A DNA stretch of 64,000 nucleotides from JAWLHU01 sp049324875. Lineage in GTDB: Bacteria; Bacillota; Sulfobacillia; Symbiobacteriales; Symbiobacteriaceae. Every line of letters begins with the position of its first letter. Position 1 is the stretch's first letter. A program made the position numbers and the translations under genes. The DNA is taken from the NCBI GenBank assembly GCA_049324875.1, contig JBMONC010000043.1, positions 28,530 to 92,529 on the forward strand, given 5' to 3'. The notes under the pieces are model-generated. The model was not told the origin of the DNA, did no database searches, and worked only from the letters and a program-made list of their open reading frames with translations. Positions 1 through 8,030 of this stretch are shown here, piece by piece.

Positions 1-1916
1 TCCGGGTCCCAGCCCATCATGGCGTAGTAGAGGGAGCGGGCGTTCATGATCTTCTCCTCGGGCACGGCCACGCCCTTCAGCGGACCGGCCTCGAAGGGGC
101 TCAGGAAGCGGCGGGCCAGCTTGTCGGTCTCGTGGGTGAGCCCCTCCCGCAGGTTGAAGAGGCGGCTCAGGGTGTTGACCCGCTCCCCGACCTTGATCAG
201 CTCCCAGAGGGAGGTCTTCCAGCCGGTGGCGGCGGCCATCAGCTCGGTCACCTGCTCCATGGACCAGGGGAGGAACATGCAGTAGACGGCCGAGTTCTGG
301 AAATGGCGCCAGTTGACGGTGTAGACCAGCATCCGCACCTTCTCGGCCGAGAGGTCGTTGGCCGGCAGCGGCTTGGTGATGCCCAGCGGGTGGAGCGGGG
401 TGGTCCGCTTCACGTAGGCAGTGTCATGCATGTTGTGCTGGTGGTCGGCGCCGGTGGGGCTGACCATGTAGCCCAGACCCAGACCGTGCTTGAGCCGGGG
501 CTCGTGGGCCGGGTGCTCCTGCTTCTTGACCACCGGGGCGAGCTCCACCGCCTCGGGGCCGTACTTCTGGGCAGCCCGGTAGGAGCCGTCGGCCAGCAGA
601 TTGCCGATGTGGCCCTGGCGGCGGGCGATCCGCTCCACCACCTCCAGCCAGGCCTCCAGGTTGCCGAAGCGGAGGTCGAGGCCGTCCAGATCCTCCTGCG
701 GGATCAGCCCCTTCTCGACGCACTCCATGGCCCAGCCGATGGTGCCGCCGCAGGAGACGGAGTCCATGCCCAGGGCGCCCAGCCGCATGTTGATGTAGGC
801 GACCGCCTCCAGGTCATCGATGCCGCAGTTGGAGCCCATCATGCCGATGGTCTCGTACTCGGGGCCGCCGTAGTCGGGGTCGACCTCGAAGCGGCCGCTG
901 GACTCCACCACCCGCTTGCACTTGACACCGCAGGCGAAGCAGCCCTCGGTGTCCACCAGCAGGCCGGTATCCTTCATGGTCTGGCCGGTGATCGCCTCGG
1001 CGCCCTTGTGGGACTCGGCGGTCAGGCAGGCCTCGGTGGGGCTGAGCACCGGCAGCTCCTCGGCCCGGTCCTGGTCGGGGGCGTCGCCGTGCATCGCCGG
1101 CAGGCCGCGGCCGGGCCAGTGGCCGAAGCGGAAGTTGAGGGTGGGCAGGTTCCCCTGCATCGAGTTGCCCAGGGTGCCGCCGGCGGTGCCCAGCTCAGCC
1201 AGACCGGCGTAGAGCCGCTTGCCATCGGTGGCCATCCACTTGTTCAGCTCGAGGATCTTCTTCATATCGGCCACCTCGGGCAGCTTGGTCCCGCGGCAGG
1301 CCACGCCCTTCAGGTTCTTGGAGCCCATGACGGCGCCCATGCCGCCCCGGCCCACGAACTCGTTCAGGTCGTTGGAGATGGTGGCGTAGAGCACCTTGTT
1401 CTCGCCGGCCGGCCCGATCTGGGCGAACCGGATGCGCTGGTCATTGTGCTCGTCGCGCACCGCCTGCTCCGCCTGCTTGCACTCCAGGCCCCACAGGTGG
1501 TGAGCGTCACGGATCTCGATCTGGCCATCCTTGATCCAGATATAGACGGGCTTCGGGGCGACCCCCTCGACGATCAGGGCGTCGAAGCCGGCCCGCTTGA
1601 ACTCGTTGCCCCAGAAGCCGCCGGCCTCACCGCCGCCGTAGCCGCCGGTCAGGGGCGACTTGGCGCCGATGGCGTGCCGCCCACTGCCCGCGAAGGGCAG
1701 GCCAGTGAGGGGACCGGTGGCGAAGATCAGCTTGTTCTCGGGGCCCAGCGGGTCGCACCCGGCGGGTACCTCCTTCAGCAGGAAGTAGGCAATAAAGCCG
1801 TGCCCGCCCACGTAGGTCCGGTAGAAATGGTCGTTCGGTTCCTCGATGGTGATCGCGCCGGTGGTCAGGTTGACCCTTGCAATCTTGCCATGGTAGCCCT
1901 TGGACTCGATTGGCAT
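1..1916 (-). CDS. aor: Aldehyde:ferredoxin oxidoreductase (W/Mo-bis-pterin), C-terminus cut by window edge
   Basis: Oxidises aldehydes to carboxylic acids with ferredoxin as acceptor, in the cytoplasm. The reading frame runs uninterrupted from ATG at 1916 to the window edge (about 638 codons), and AOR family proteins are around 600-720 residues, so only a short tail should be missing. Seen in the translation: the N-terminal block GKIARVNLTTG, the pterin-binding GSGRHAIGAKSPLTGG region, the [4Fe-4S] motif CFACGVKC (CX2CX3C), and the fourth cysteine in SAVYCMF where family members have a DxxGLC-like segment. The C-terminal NARSLYYAMMGWDP is typical of the family. A strong GGAGGAGG lies just before the ATG. 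It is 17 bases downstream of a MoaD-like gene, the usual AOR operon partner. The tungsten versus molybdenum choice and the aldehyde substrate cannot be read from sequence. Confidence 0.93.
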   Translation of the reverse strand, partial: MPIESKGYHGKIARVNLTTGAITIEEPNDHFYRTYVGGHGFIAYFLLKEVPAGCDPLGPENKLIFATGPLTGLPFAGSGRHAIGAKSPLTGGYGGGEAGGFWGNEFKRAGFDALIVEGVAPKPVYIWIKDGQIEIRDAHHLWGLECKQAEQAVRDEHNDQRIRFAQIGPAGENKVLYATISNDLNEFVGRGGMGAVMGSKNLKGVACRGTKLPEVADMKKILELNKWMATDGKRLYAGLAELGTAGGTLGNSMQGNLPTLNFRFGHWPGRGLPAMHGDAPDQDRAEELPVLSPTEACLTAESHKGAEAITGQTMKDTGLLVDTEGCFACGVKCKRVVESSGRFEVDPDYGGPEYETIGMMGSNCGIDDLEAVAYINMRLGALGMDSVSCGGTIGWAMECVEKGLIPQEDLDGLDLRFGNLEAWLEVVERIARRQGHIGNLLADGSYRAAQKYGPEAVELAPVVKKQEHPAHEPRLKHGLGLGYMVSPTGADHQHNMHDTAYVKRTTPLHPLGITKPLPANDLSAEKVRMLVYTVNWRHFQNSAVYCMFLPWSMEQVTELMAAATGWKTSLWELIKVGERVNTLSRLFNLREGLTHETDKLARRFLSPFEAGPLKGVAVPEEKIMNARSLYYAMMGWDP

Positions 1917-1933
1917 CCGGGACCTCCTCCTCT

Positions 1934-2182
1934 CTATCCGCCCTCCATGGGGGCCAATAGCGTTACCTCATCGCCATCCGCAAGCACCCGGTCGTCCTCC
2001 GCCTGTGCGCCGTTGACGGCGACCAGGCCGACCTCCTCCCACGGGATGGCGCTGGCTTCGATCAGCGCTCGCACCGTCGCCCCGGCGGGCAGCTCCACGG
2101 TAAACCGCTCCTGATGATCCTGCCGGAAGTGCTTTAAGTGCCCCTGAGCACGCACATGAATGACCAGACTGCTTCCCCCCAT
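1934..2182 (-). CDS. MoaD/ThiS-family small sulfur carrier paired with AOR
   Basis: Beta-grasp protein of the MoaD type. It ends in Gly-Gly, the terminus that is adenylated and thiocarboxylated to give sulfur to molybdopterin. The core reads VRAQGHLKHF, then LPAGATVRALIEA, VGLVAVNGAQAEDDRVLADGDEVTLLAPMEGG, matching the family layout. About 82 residues from the ATG at 2182. The frame is open to an ATG at 2212, but that codon sits inside a good extended -10 element (TGGTATGAT) and has no Shine-Dalgarno sequence, so I prefer an internal start; even 2182 has only a weak ribosome site. It immediately precedes the AOR gene, suggesting a dedicated pterin-cofactor supplier. Confidence 0.85.
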   Translation of the reverse strand: MGGSSLVIHVRAQGHLKHFRQDHQERFTVELPAGATVRALIEASAIPWEEVGLVAVNGAQAEDDRVLADGDEVTLLAPMEGG

Positions 2183-2207
2183 CGGATGAACAGTGTAGTC
2201 CAAATGG

Positions 2208-2216
2208 ATCATACCA
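2208..2216 (-). promoter_or_regulatory. Extended -10 promoter for moaD-aor
   Basis: On the minus strand the sequence TGGTATGAT has a TG extension and a TATGAT hexamer. No convincing -35 is present 17 bases upstream, as is common for extended -10 promoters. Transcription from here would begin near 2200, which rules out the 2212 ATG as translation start. Confidence 0.4.
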
Positions 2217-2335
2217 CAAATATAGGGGGAGATGGTGGCTGAAGTGCTGGGATTGGGTCAATCGGTCGCGTTCCGGCATTGGCTGTGGTAAAATGGGACA
2301 GACAGTTCAGCCCCCAGGTCAGGAGAGGTGGATGG

Positions 2336-3535
2336 GTGTTGCCTACCAGGAAGCTCTTTCATGAGGATAGTTACCGCACAGGGTTCACCGCACAGGTTCT
2401 CTCCTGTCTCCCCACCCCCGAGGGGTGGGCTGTGGTTCTGGACCAGACCGCCTTTTACGCCGAGGCCGGCGGACAGCCCAGCGACAGCGGGCGCCTCGGC
2501 GACCGCTCCGTCCTCGCCGTCCGCGAGGCGGAGGACGGGACCATCATCCACACGGTGGATGGGCCCCTGGAGGGGCTTGTGGCCGGCCTGGTCGACTGGG
2601 AGCGGCGGCTGGACCACATGGAGCAGCACACCGGCCAGCACCTGCTCTCGGGCGCCTTTGAGCAGCTCTTTGACGCCGAGACGGTGGGCTGGCATCTGGG
2701 GTCGGAGGAGACCACCGTCGACCTGACCATCGAATCGCTCTCCCCGGAGCAGGCGGAGCAGATTGAGCTGGAGTGCAACCGGATCATCCGGGCCGGCCTC
2801 CCCGTGCTGACCCACATCACCGACGATGCAGGGGTGGGCGCCTTCCCGCTGCGGAAGCCCCCGGCGGTCAGCGGCGAGATCCGGATCGTGGAGATCCAGG
2901 GATACGACTGGTCGGCCTGTGCGGGCACCCACGTCCGGTCCACCGGCGAGCTCGGCCTGCTCAAGATCAAGTCCTGGGAGCGGTACAAGAAGAACACCCG
3001 GGTCTCCTTCCTGGCGGGGCGGCGGGCGCTGGCGGACTACCTGCGGCTGGACCGCCTGACCCGTGAGCTCTGCCGGGGCCTCTCCATCGGCGTCGCCGAC
3101 CTGCCCCGGTACATCGAGCGGACCCAGGAGGAGCTTTCGGCCCTCCGCAAGCGGATGAAGACCCTCCAGGAGCAGCTGCTGGAGCACGAGGCGCAGGAGT
3201 TGCTGGCCCAGGCCCACCGGGTCGGCTCGGTGCGGCTGGTCCGGCAGGTCTTCGGCGGGCGGCCGATGGAGGAGCTGAAGCTGCTGGCCGCCAAGGTGGC
3301 GGCGGCGGGCGGGGCGGTGGCCGCCTTTGGCACCCGGGGCGCCATGCCCCAGATCATCCTCCACCGCTCGGTCGATCTGCGGATTGACGTGGGACAGGCG
3401 ATCCGGCAGGCGTTGCCCCTGATCGACGGCAAGGGCGGCGGCTCGCCCGTCCAGGCGCAGGGTGGGGGAAGCCGGGCCGAACGGCTGGAGGAGGCGCTGG
3501 ACACGGCGATCGCCAGGATCGTGGAGATGCTGTAG
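2336..3535 (+). CDS. AlaX-type alanyl-tRNA editing protein (AlaX-L)
   Basis: Free-standing homologue of the editing domain of alanyl-tRNA synthetase; hydrolyses Ser- or Gly-tRNAAla formed by mischarging. The translation from GTG at 2336 gives 399 residues, right for the long AlaX class. Zinc and active-site motifs are present: HTGQHLLSG (HxxxH) and CAGTHV (CxxxH), with the AGGQPSDSG block near the start. The C-terminal third is a DHHA1-like domain ending with GGGGSPVQAQGGG, preceded by a short coiled stretch (ERTQEELSALRKRMKTLQEQL). GTG 2336 is chosen because AGGAG at 2321 is well placed and the family begins just there; the frame is open further upstream to 2279. It stands alone and divergent from moaD-aor. 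Confidence 0.92.
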   Translation: MLPTRKLFHEDSYRTGFTAQVLSCLPTPEGWAVVLDQTAFYAEAGGQPSDSGRLGDRSVLAVREAEDGTIIHTVDGPLEGLVAGLVDWERRLDHMEQHTGQHLLSGAFEQLFDAETVGWHLGSEETTVDLTIESLSPEQAEQIELECNRIIRAGLPVLTHITDDAGVGAFPLRKPPAVSGEIRIVEIQGYDWSACAGTHVRSTGELGLLKIKSWERYKKNTRVSFLAGRRALADYLRLDRLTRELCRGLSIGVADLPRYIERTQEELSALRKRMKTLQEQLLEHEAQELLAQAHRVGSVRLVRQVFGGRPMEELKLLAAKVAAAGGAVAAFGTRGAMPQIILHRSVDLRIDVGQAIRQALPLIDGKGGGSPVQAQGGGSRAERLEEALDTAIARIVEML

Positions 3536-3544
3536 GCAGGTGGA

Positions 3545-3587
3545 GAGACCCGGTCACCCCCGCGGGGCGACCGGGTCTCCTTCTTTG
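3545..3587 (+). terminator. Rho-independent terminator after alaX
   Basis: An 11-bp perfect stem, GAGACCCGGTC (3545-3555) with GACCGGGTCTC (3569-3579), is followed by CTTCTTT. It lies between convergent genes and may also slow transcription from the right. Confidence 0.8.
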
Positions 3588-3603
3588 ATCCGCGGGCCGC
3601 ACC

Positions 3604-4809
3604 TCAGGGGAGGCGGCGGTCAGCCAGGTCAGCGATCGCCTCGCCGATGGCCAGGGAGGCGGTGGCGGCGGGGGACGGGGCGTTCAGCACATGGATCGCC
3701 TCCGCCGTCTCCACGATCTTGAAGTCGTCCACCAGCGAGCCGTCGGGGGTGACCGCCTGCGCCCGCACCCCGGCCCCGCCCGGGGCCAGGTCCTCGGGCC
3801 GGACCGCCGGCAGCAGCCGCTGGAGCGTCCGGACGAACTCCGCCTTGCTGAAGGAGCGGTAGTACTCGTAGAAGCCGGTCCGCCAGAACCGGCGGGCCAG
3901 CCGGTGGAAGCCCCGGTAGCGCAGCGTCTCCCAGAGCTCCCCGGGGTGGATCGCCAGCCGGGTGTACCCCTCACGGGCCAGGGCCAGCACGGCGTTGGGC
4001 CCCGCCTCCACCCGGCCGTCGATGGTCCGGGTGAAGTGGACCCCCAGGAAGGGAAACTGCGGATCGGGCACCGGGTAGATCAGCCCCCGGACCAGGTTGG
4101 AGCGCTCCGGCCGGAGGAAGTAGTACTCCCCCCGGAAGGGGATGATCTGCACCCCGGGCTCGACCCCCATCCGCCGGGCAACAACGTCGGCGTGGAGCCC
4201 GGCGCAGTTGATCACCAGCTGTCCGGTCACCTCGCCCGCCCCGGTCTCCAGCCGCAGTCCTCCCCTGCCATCCCGGTGGGCCGCAAGCAGGGGGGCGCCG
4301 GTGCGGATCACCGCCCCCCGCCGCTGCAGGTCGGCGGCCATCGCCCGGGCCACCTCCCCGAAGTTGACGATCCCCGTCTCGGGGGAGTAGAGGGCGTCGA
4401 TACCCGCGGCATGCGGCTCGATCTCCCGCAGCTCCGCCGGCCCGATCCGCCGGAGCCCGGGCACGCCGTTGGCCGTTCCCCGGCGGTGAAGCTCCTGCAG
4501 GGCGGGAAGCTCCCCCAGGTGGGTCGCCACCACGACCTTGCCGCAGAGCTGGTAGCGAACCCCGTGCTCCTGGCAGTAAGCGACCAGCCGCCGCACCCCC
4601 TCCCGGCAGAGCCGGGCCTTCAGCGAGCCGGGCTTGTAGTAGAGTCCGGCGTGGATCACCCCGCTGTTATGTCCGGTCTGGTGGCGGGCCACCTCCGCCT
4701 CCTTCTCCAGGATGGTCAGTTGCAGGTGCGGATGGCGTTTCAGGAGCGCCAGGCCCGTGGCCAGGCCGACGATCCCCCCGCCGATGATGATGACTTGCTT
4801 CGTACTCAG
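3604..4809 (-). CDS. lhgO: L-2-hydroxyglutarate oxidase/dehydrogenase (FAD), probable CTG start
   Basis: FAD enzyme of the DAO fold that converts L-2-hydroxyglutarate to 2-oxoglutarate, passing electrons to oxygen or membrane quinone. Dinucleotide-binding motif IIIGGGIVGLATG, then the diagnostic RHQTGHNSGVIHAGLYY block and a C-terminal NAPSPAATASLAIGEAI. The Rossmann motif lies upstream of the first ATG in frame (4692), so that ATG cannot be the start. In frame above the motif the only initiator-like codon is CTG at 4809-4807, with GGAGGAGGGG about nine bases before it; no ATG, GTG or TTG is available before the Shine-Dalgarno sequence. This gives 401 residues, normal for LhgO. It follows the TRAP permease by 21 bases, implying that the transported substrate is, or becomes, a 2-hydroxy dicarboxylate. 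Confidence 0.9.
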   Translation of the reverse strand: MSTKQVIIIGGGIVGLATGLALLKRHPHLQLTILEKEAEVARHQTGHNSGVIHAGLYYKPGSLKARLCREGVRRLVAYCQEHGVRYQLCGKVVVATHLGELPALQELHRRGTANGVPGLRRIGPAELREIEPHAAGIDALYSPETGIVNFGEVARAMAADLQRRGAVIRTGAPLLAAHRDGRGGLRLETGAGEVTGQLVINCAGLHADVVARRMGVEPGVQIIPFRGEYYFLRPERSNLVRGLIYPVPDPQFPFLGVHFTRTIDGRVEAGPNAVLALAREGYTRLAIHPGELWETLRYRGFHRLARRFWRTGFYEYYRSFSKAEFVRTLQRLLPAVRPEDLAPGGAGVRAQAVTPDGSLVDDFKIVETAEAIHVLNAPSPAATASLAIGEAIADLADRRLP

Positions 4810-4830
4810 GCGTGACCCCTCCTCCCCGGG

Positions 4831-6828
4831 CTACGGGGATGCGACTCCCTCGGCCTTCCAGCGGCCGATGCCGAACCGCTGCCAGAGCGTGACAGCGCCC
4901 ACCAGCGCCAGGCCGATCAGGTCGGTCACCAACTCCGGATGGATCAGCAGCAGGCCGCCGACGAAAAGCGCCAGCCGCTCGATCCACGAAACCGGACCCC
5001 ACATCCAGCCCTGGAGGCCGGCCGACAGGGCTGCGATGCCGATCACCGCCGCCACGATCGGGATCAGTCCCCCCCAGGTGAAGGGCTGAACCCCCAGCAG
5101 CAGGGAGGGGTTGGTGGCGAAGAAGAACGGCACGATGAAGCCGGCCAGGCTCAGCTTCCAGGCGATCCAGGTGGTTTTCTGTGGATCGGAGCGGGCGATC
5201 CCTGCCGCCGTGTAGGGCGCCAGGGCGGTGGGCGGGGTGACATCCGACATCGCCCCGTAATAGAAGACGAAGAGATGGGCCGCCAGCGGGGCGATCCCGA
5301 TCTTCATCAGCGCCGGGGCCGCCACCGTCGCCACAATGATGTAGGTGGCCGTGGTGGGCACGCCGGTCCCGACCACGATGGCGGTGATCATGGTGAAGAG
5401 GAGGGCGAGGTAGAGGTTGTCGCCCGCCATCTTGACGATCGAGTTGCCCAGGTTGAGCCCCAGGCTGGTCAGCGAAGCGGTGCCGACCACGAATCCGACC
5501 ACCGCCGTGGCGACGGCCACCCCGATCGCTCCCCGGGCCCCATCCTCCAGTGCCCCGAGCAGCCCCGTGAAGGAGAGCCGGGTCTCGGGCCGCAGCCAGG
5601 AGACCACCACCGTGGCGATGATGGCGCTGACGCCGGCCAGCATCGGGGTGTAGTTGGAGAGGAGCATGTAGATCATGATGATCACCGGGATCAGCATATG
5701 CCCCCGCGCCTTCAGCACCTCCCAGAGCGCCGGCAGCTGCTCCCGGGAGAGCCCCTTGAGCCCCAGTTTGCGGGCCTCCAGGTGGACCATGATGTAGAGC
5801 GAGACGTAGTAGAGAACCGCCGGAATCAGGGCGGCCAGCACGATCCGGCCGTAGTCGATCCGGAGGAACTCAGCGATCAGGAAGGCGGCTGCCCCCATCA
5901 CCGGCGGCATGATCTGCCCGCCCACCGATCCGGAGCCCTCCACCGCCGCGGCGAACTCGGGCTTGTAGCCCACCTTCTTCATCAGCGGGATGGTGAAGGC
6001 CCCCGTGGAGGCGGCGTTGGCCACCGCCGAGCCGTTGAGGGTGCCCATCAGGCTGGAGGCGACCAGCGCCACCTTGGCCGGGCCGCCGGGCGACTGGCCG
6101 GCCACCGCCATCGCCCCGTCGTTGATCAGCCGGGTGAGGCCCGTCCGGGTGAGGAACGAGCCCATCAGGATGAAAAGGAACATATAGGTCGCCGAGACGC
6201 CCAGGGTGATCCCGAAGAGCCCCTCGGTGGAGAAGAACATGTGCTCGATGATCCGGGGCACGGTGTAGCCCCGGTGCTGCAGGATGCCGGGGATGTACTT
6301 CCCAAAGTAGGCGTAGCCGAGGAAGATGGCGGCCATGATCACCATCTCCTTGCCCAGCACCCGGCGCGCCGCCTCGATCACCAGCAGGATCCCAGCCCCT
6401 CCGACCCAGTACTCAAAGGGGACCAGGTAGCCGTTGCGGAGAATCACATCATCCCATCGGAAGAGCATATACCCCGCCGTTCCCAGCGAGCCCGCCGCCA
6501 GCAGGATGTCCCACCAGGTCAGCCGCTTGGAGCCCTTGCGGGCCGGGTAGAGCAGGAAGGTCAGGACCAGGACGAAGGTGAGGTGGGCGGCCCGCTGCTT
6601 GATCGACTCCAGCGGGTACCAGGCGGTGTAGAGTTGGAAGACGGAGAGCGAGATGGCGATCAGGCTGACCAGCTTGGCCACCGGACCGACCAGCTTGCGG
6701 TAGTTCGACTCGGCGTCCAGCTCCCGGACCAGCTCCTCCACCTGCTCGGCGGGGAGTTCCTCGACCAATCGGGAGTCCGGGGCGGGCTGCTCAGCCCGCC
6801 CCGGCAGTGGCTTCTGCGAATCGGTCAT
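4831..6828 (-). CDS. TRAP transporter fused permease (DctQ-DctM, TAXI type)
   Basis: Membrane part of a TRAP secondary transporter, driven by a sodium or proton gradient. At 665 residues with many hydrophobic segments it matches fused 4TMS-12TMS permeases used by TAXI binding proteins. After a hydrophilic N-terminus (about 45 residues) come TM segments beginning VAKLVSLIAISLSVFQ. The DctM half shows NGSAVANAASTGAFTIPLMK, GSVGGQIMPPVMGAAAF and VGTGVPTTATYIIV, characteristic family stretches, and FYYGAMSDVTPPTALA. It is 13 bases downstream of the TAXI binding protein and upstream of lhgO in one operon. Confidence 0.93.
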   Translation of the reverse strand: MTDSQKPLPGRAEQPAPDSRLVEELPAEQVEELVRELDAESNYRKLVGPVAKLVSLIAISLSVFQLYTAWYPLESIKQRAAHLTFVLVLTFLLYPARKGSKRLTWWDILLAAGSLGTAGYMLFRWDDVILRNGYLVPFEYWVGGAGILLVIEAARRVLGKEMVIMAAIFLGYAYFGKYIPGILQHRGYTVPRIIEHMFFSTEGLFGITLGVSATYMFLFILMGSFLTRTGLTRLINDGAMAVAGQSPGGPAKVALVASSLMGTLNGSAVANAASTGAFTIPLMKKVGYKPEFAAAVEGSGSVGGQIMPPVMGAAAFLIAEFLRIDYGRIVLAALIPAVLYYVSLYIMVHLEARKLGLKGLSREQLPALWEVLKARGHMLIPVIIMIYMLLSNYTPMLAGVSAIIATVVVSWLRPETRLSFTGLLGALEDGARGAIGVAVATAVVGFVVGTASLTSLGLNLGNSIVKMAGDNLYLALLFTMITAIVVGTGVPTTATYIIVATVAAPALMKIGIAPLAAHLFVFYYGAMSDVTPPTALAPYTAAGIARSDPQKTTWIAWKLSLAGFIVPFFFATNPSLLLGVQPFTWGGLIPIVAAVIGIAALSAGLQGWMWGPVSWIERLALFVGGLLLIHPELVTDLIGLALVGAVTLWQRFGIGRWKAEGVASP

Positions 6829-6841
6829 CCGGTCCGCCCCC

Positions 6842-7900
6842 TTACTTCAGGATCCCCTTCTCCTTGAAGAACTTGGCAGCACCGGGATGCAGGTCGAGAA
6901 CGCCGGTGATCCCCTTCAACCCATCCTCCAGCTTCATGTCGGCCGCTGCCTTGTGGGCCTGCACCAGGGCGTCATGGTTGTCATAGAGCGCCTTGACCAG
7001 GTTGTAGATCAGATCCTCCGGCAGGTCCTCGCGGGTGACCAGGATGTTGGCGACGGCGACGGTGACCACATCCTTCTCCTGGCCCTTGTAGGTGCCCTTC
7101 GGGATCACCACCTTGAAGTACCAGGGGTACTTCTTGGTGATCGCCTCGATCTCCGCATCGCTCAGGCTGAGCAGCTCCACATCGCCGGAGGTGTGCATGT
7201 CGATCACCGCTGCGGTGGGAAGGCCGCCGGCGATCATGGCGCCCGCCGCCTGCCGGTTCTTAACCGCCTCCGCCGCCTGGCCGTAGTCCAGGTAGTCGAC
7301 GATCACATCCTTGCGCTCCCGGAAGTCCAGGTTGGCGACGGAGAGGATCTCACGGGAGTTCAGTTCGGTGGCGGAGCCGTTGGCGCCGGGGACGAACCGC
7401 TTCCCCTTCAGATCGGCCAGGCTCTTGATATTCGCATCCTTGCGGACGGCGATCTGCATCACGTTCGGGTAGAGGTGGGTCATGCCCCGCAGGAAGCTCT
7501 GCTTCCCCTGCTGTGCGAAGGAGCCGGTGCCGGTCACGGCGTAGAAGATGACGCCGTTCTGGGCGAAGGCGACCTCCGCCTCCTTGCGGCCCATCAGCTT
7601 GACGTTCTCCACCGTACCGGCGGTGGCCTGAGCGCTGGCCTTGACCCCCGGAACCTTGTCGGACCAGAGGGTGGCGAAGGCGTTGCCCAGCGGGTAGTAG
7701 ACCCCGGCGGTGGTGGCGGTCGCCACGTTGATGTTGTAGGTCTGGGCCGGCTTCTCGGGCTGGGAGGCCTGAGAGTTCTGGGCCGGGGCCTGTTCGGCGG
7801 GCTTGGTCGCGGGTGCGGAGCCGCCGCAGGCAGCCAGGATCGTCAGGGCGAGCAGAACCGAGACCAGACTCAGCACGTTGCGGGTGACTTTTCGAGTCAT
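6842..7900 (-). CDS. TRAP transporter TAXI-family solute-binding lipoprotein
   Basis: Extracytoplasmic receptor that hands substrate to the fused TRAP permease. From ATG 7900 (GAGGGGG nine bases upstream) it has a lipoprotein signal, MTRKVTRNVLSLVSVLLALT then ILAAC, so it should be lipid-anchored. A Pro/Ala/Gln-rich linker precedes the TAXI signature TATTAGVYYPLGNAFATLW. Further family blocks are GTVENVKLMGRKEAEVAFAQNGV and HLYPNVMQIAVRKD. 352 residues. The substrate is unknown; characterised TAXI proteins bind amino acids or dicarboxylates, and the lhgO neighbour favours a C5 dicarboxylate. A second TAXI protein is encoded at 10300-11256. Confidence 0.93.
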   Translation of the reverse strand: MTRKVTRNVLSLVSVLLALTILAACGGSAPATKPAEQAPAQNSQASQPEKPAQTYNINVATATTAGVYYPLGNAFATLWSDKVPGVKASAQATAGTVENVKLMGRKEAEVAFAQNGVIFYAVTGTGSFAQQGKQSFLRGMTHLYPNVMQIAVRKDANIKSLADLKGKRFVPGANGSATELNSREILSVANLDFRERKDVIVDYLDYGQAAEAVKNRQAAGAMIAGGLPTAAVIDMHTSGDVELLSLSDAEIEAITKKYPWYFKVVIPKGTYKGQEKDVVTVAVANILVTREDLPEDLIYNLVKALYDNHDALVQAHKAAADMKLEDGLKGITGVLDLHPGAAKFFKEKGILK

Positions 7901-7964
7901 TTGCGCTTCCCCCTCTATTATTCTGGTGCATATCATTTATTCTTGCTGGTAATGTCCCACCCTG

Positions 7965-7989
7965 GTTTATCACGTTTATCGCGTTTATC
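7965..7989 (-). promoter_or_regulatory. Three direct GTTTATC repeats upstream of TAXI-TRAP operon (candidate operator)
   Basis: The heptamer GTTTATC occurs at 7965-7971, 7974-7980 and 7983-7989 with an exact 9-base period (on the coding strand GATAAAC with CG or GT between). It is located 65-90 bases before the start of the TAXI gene and directly after the terminator of the response regulator gene. Phased direct repeats at this place fit a binding site for the adjacent regulator; this is inference. Confidence 0.45.
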
Positions 7990-7991
7990 CC

Positions 7992-8023
7992 ATAAAAACC
8001 ACGGGCGGCCGCCATGGCCGCCC
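7992..8023 (-). terminator. Terminator after the response regulator gene
   Basis: GGGCGGCC and GGCCGCCC arms (8003-8010, 8016-8023) followed on the minus strand by TGGTTTTTAT. It separates the sensor operon from the transport operon, which therefore needs its own promoter. Confidence 0.8.
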
Positions 8024-8030
8024 GATCTCC

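Noticed and set aside
4667..5002. Short frame overlapping the TRAP permease end and lhgO start
   Set aside because: Out of frame with both genes and without homology; lhgO is fully explained by the CTG start.
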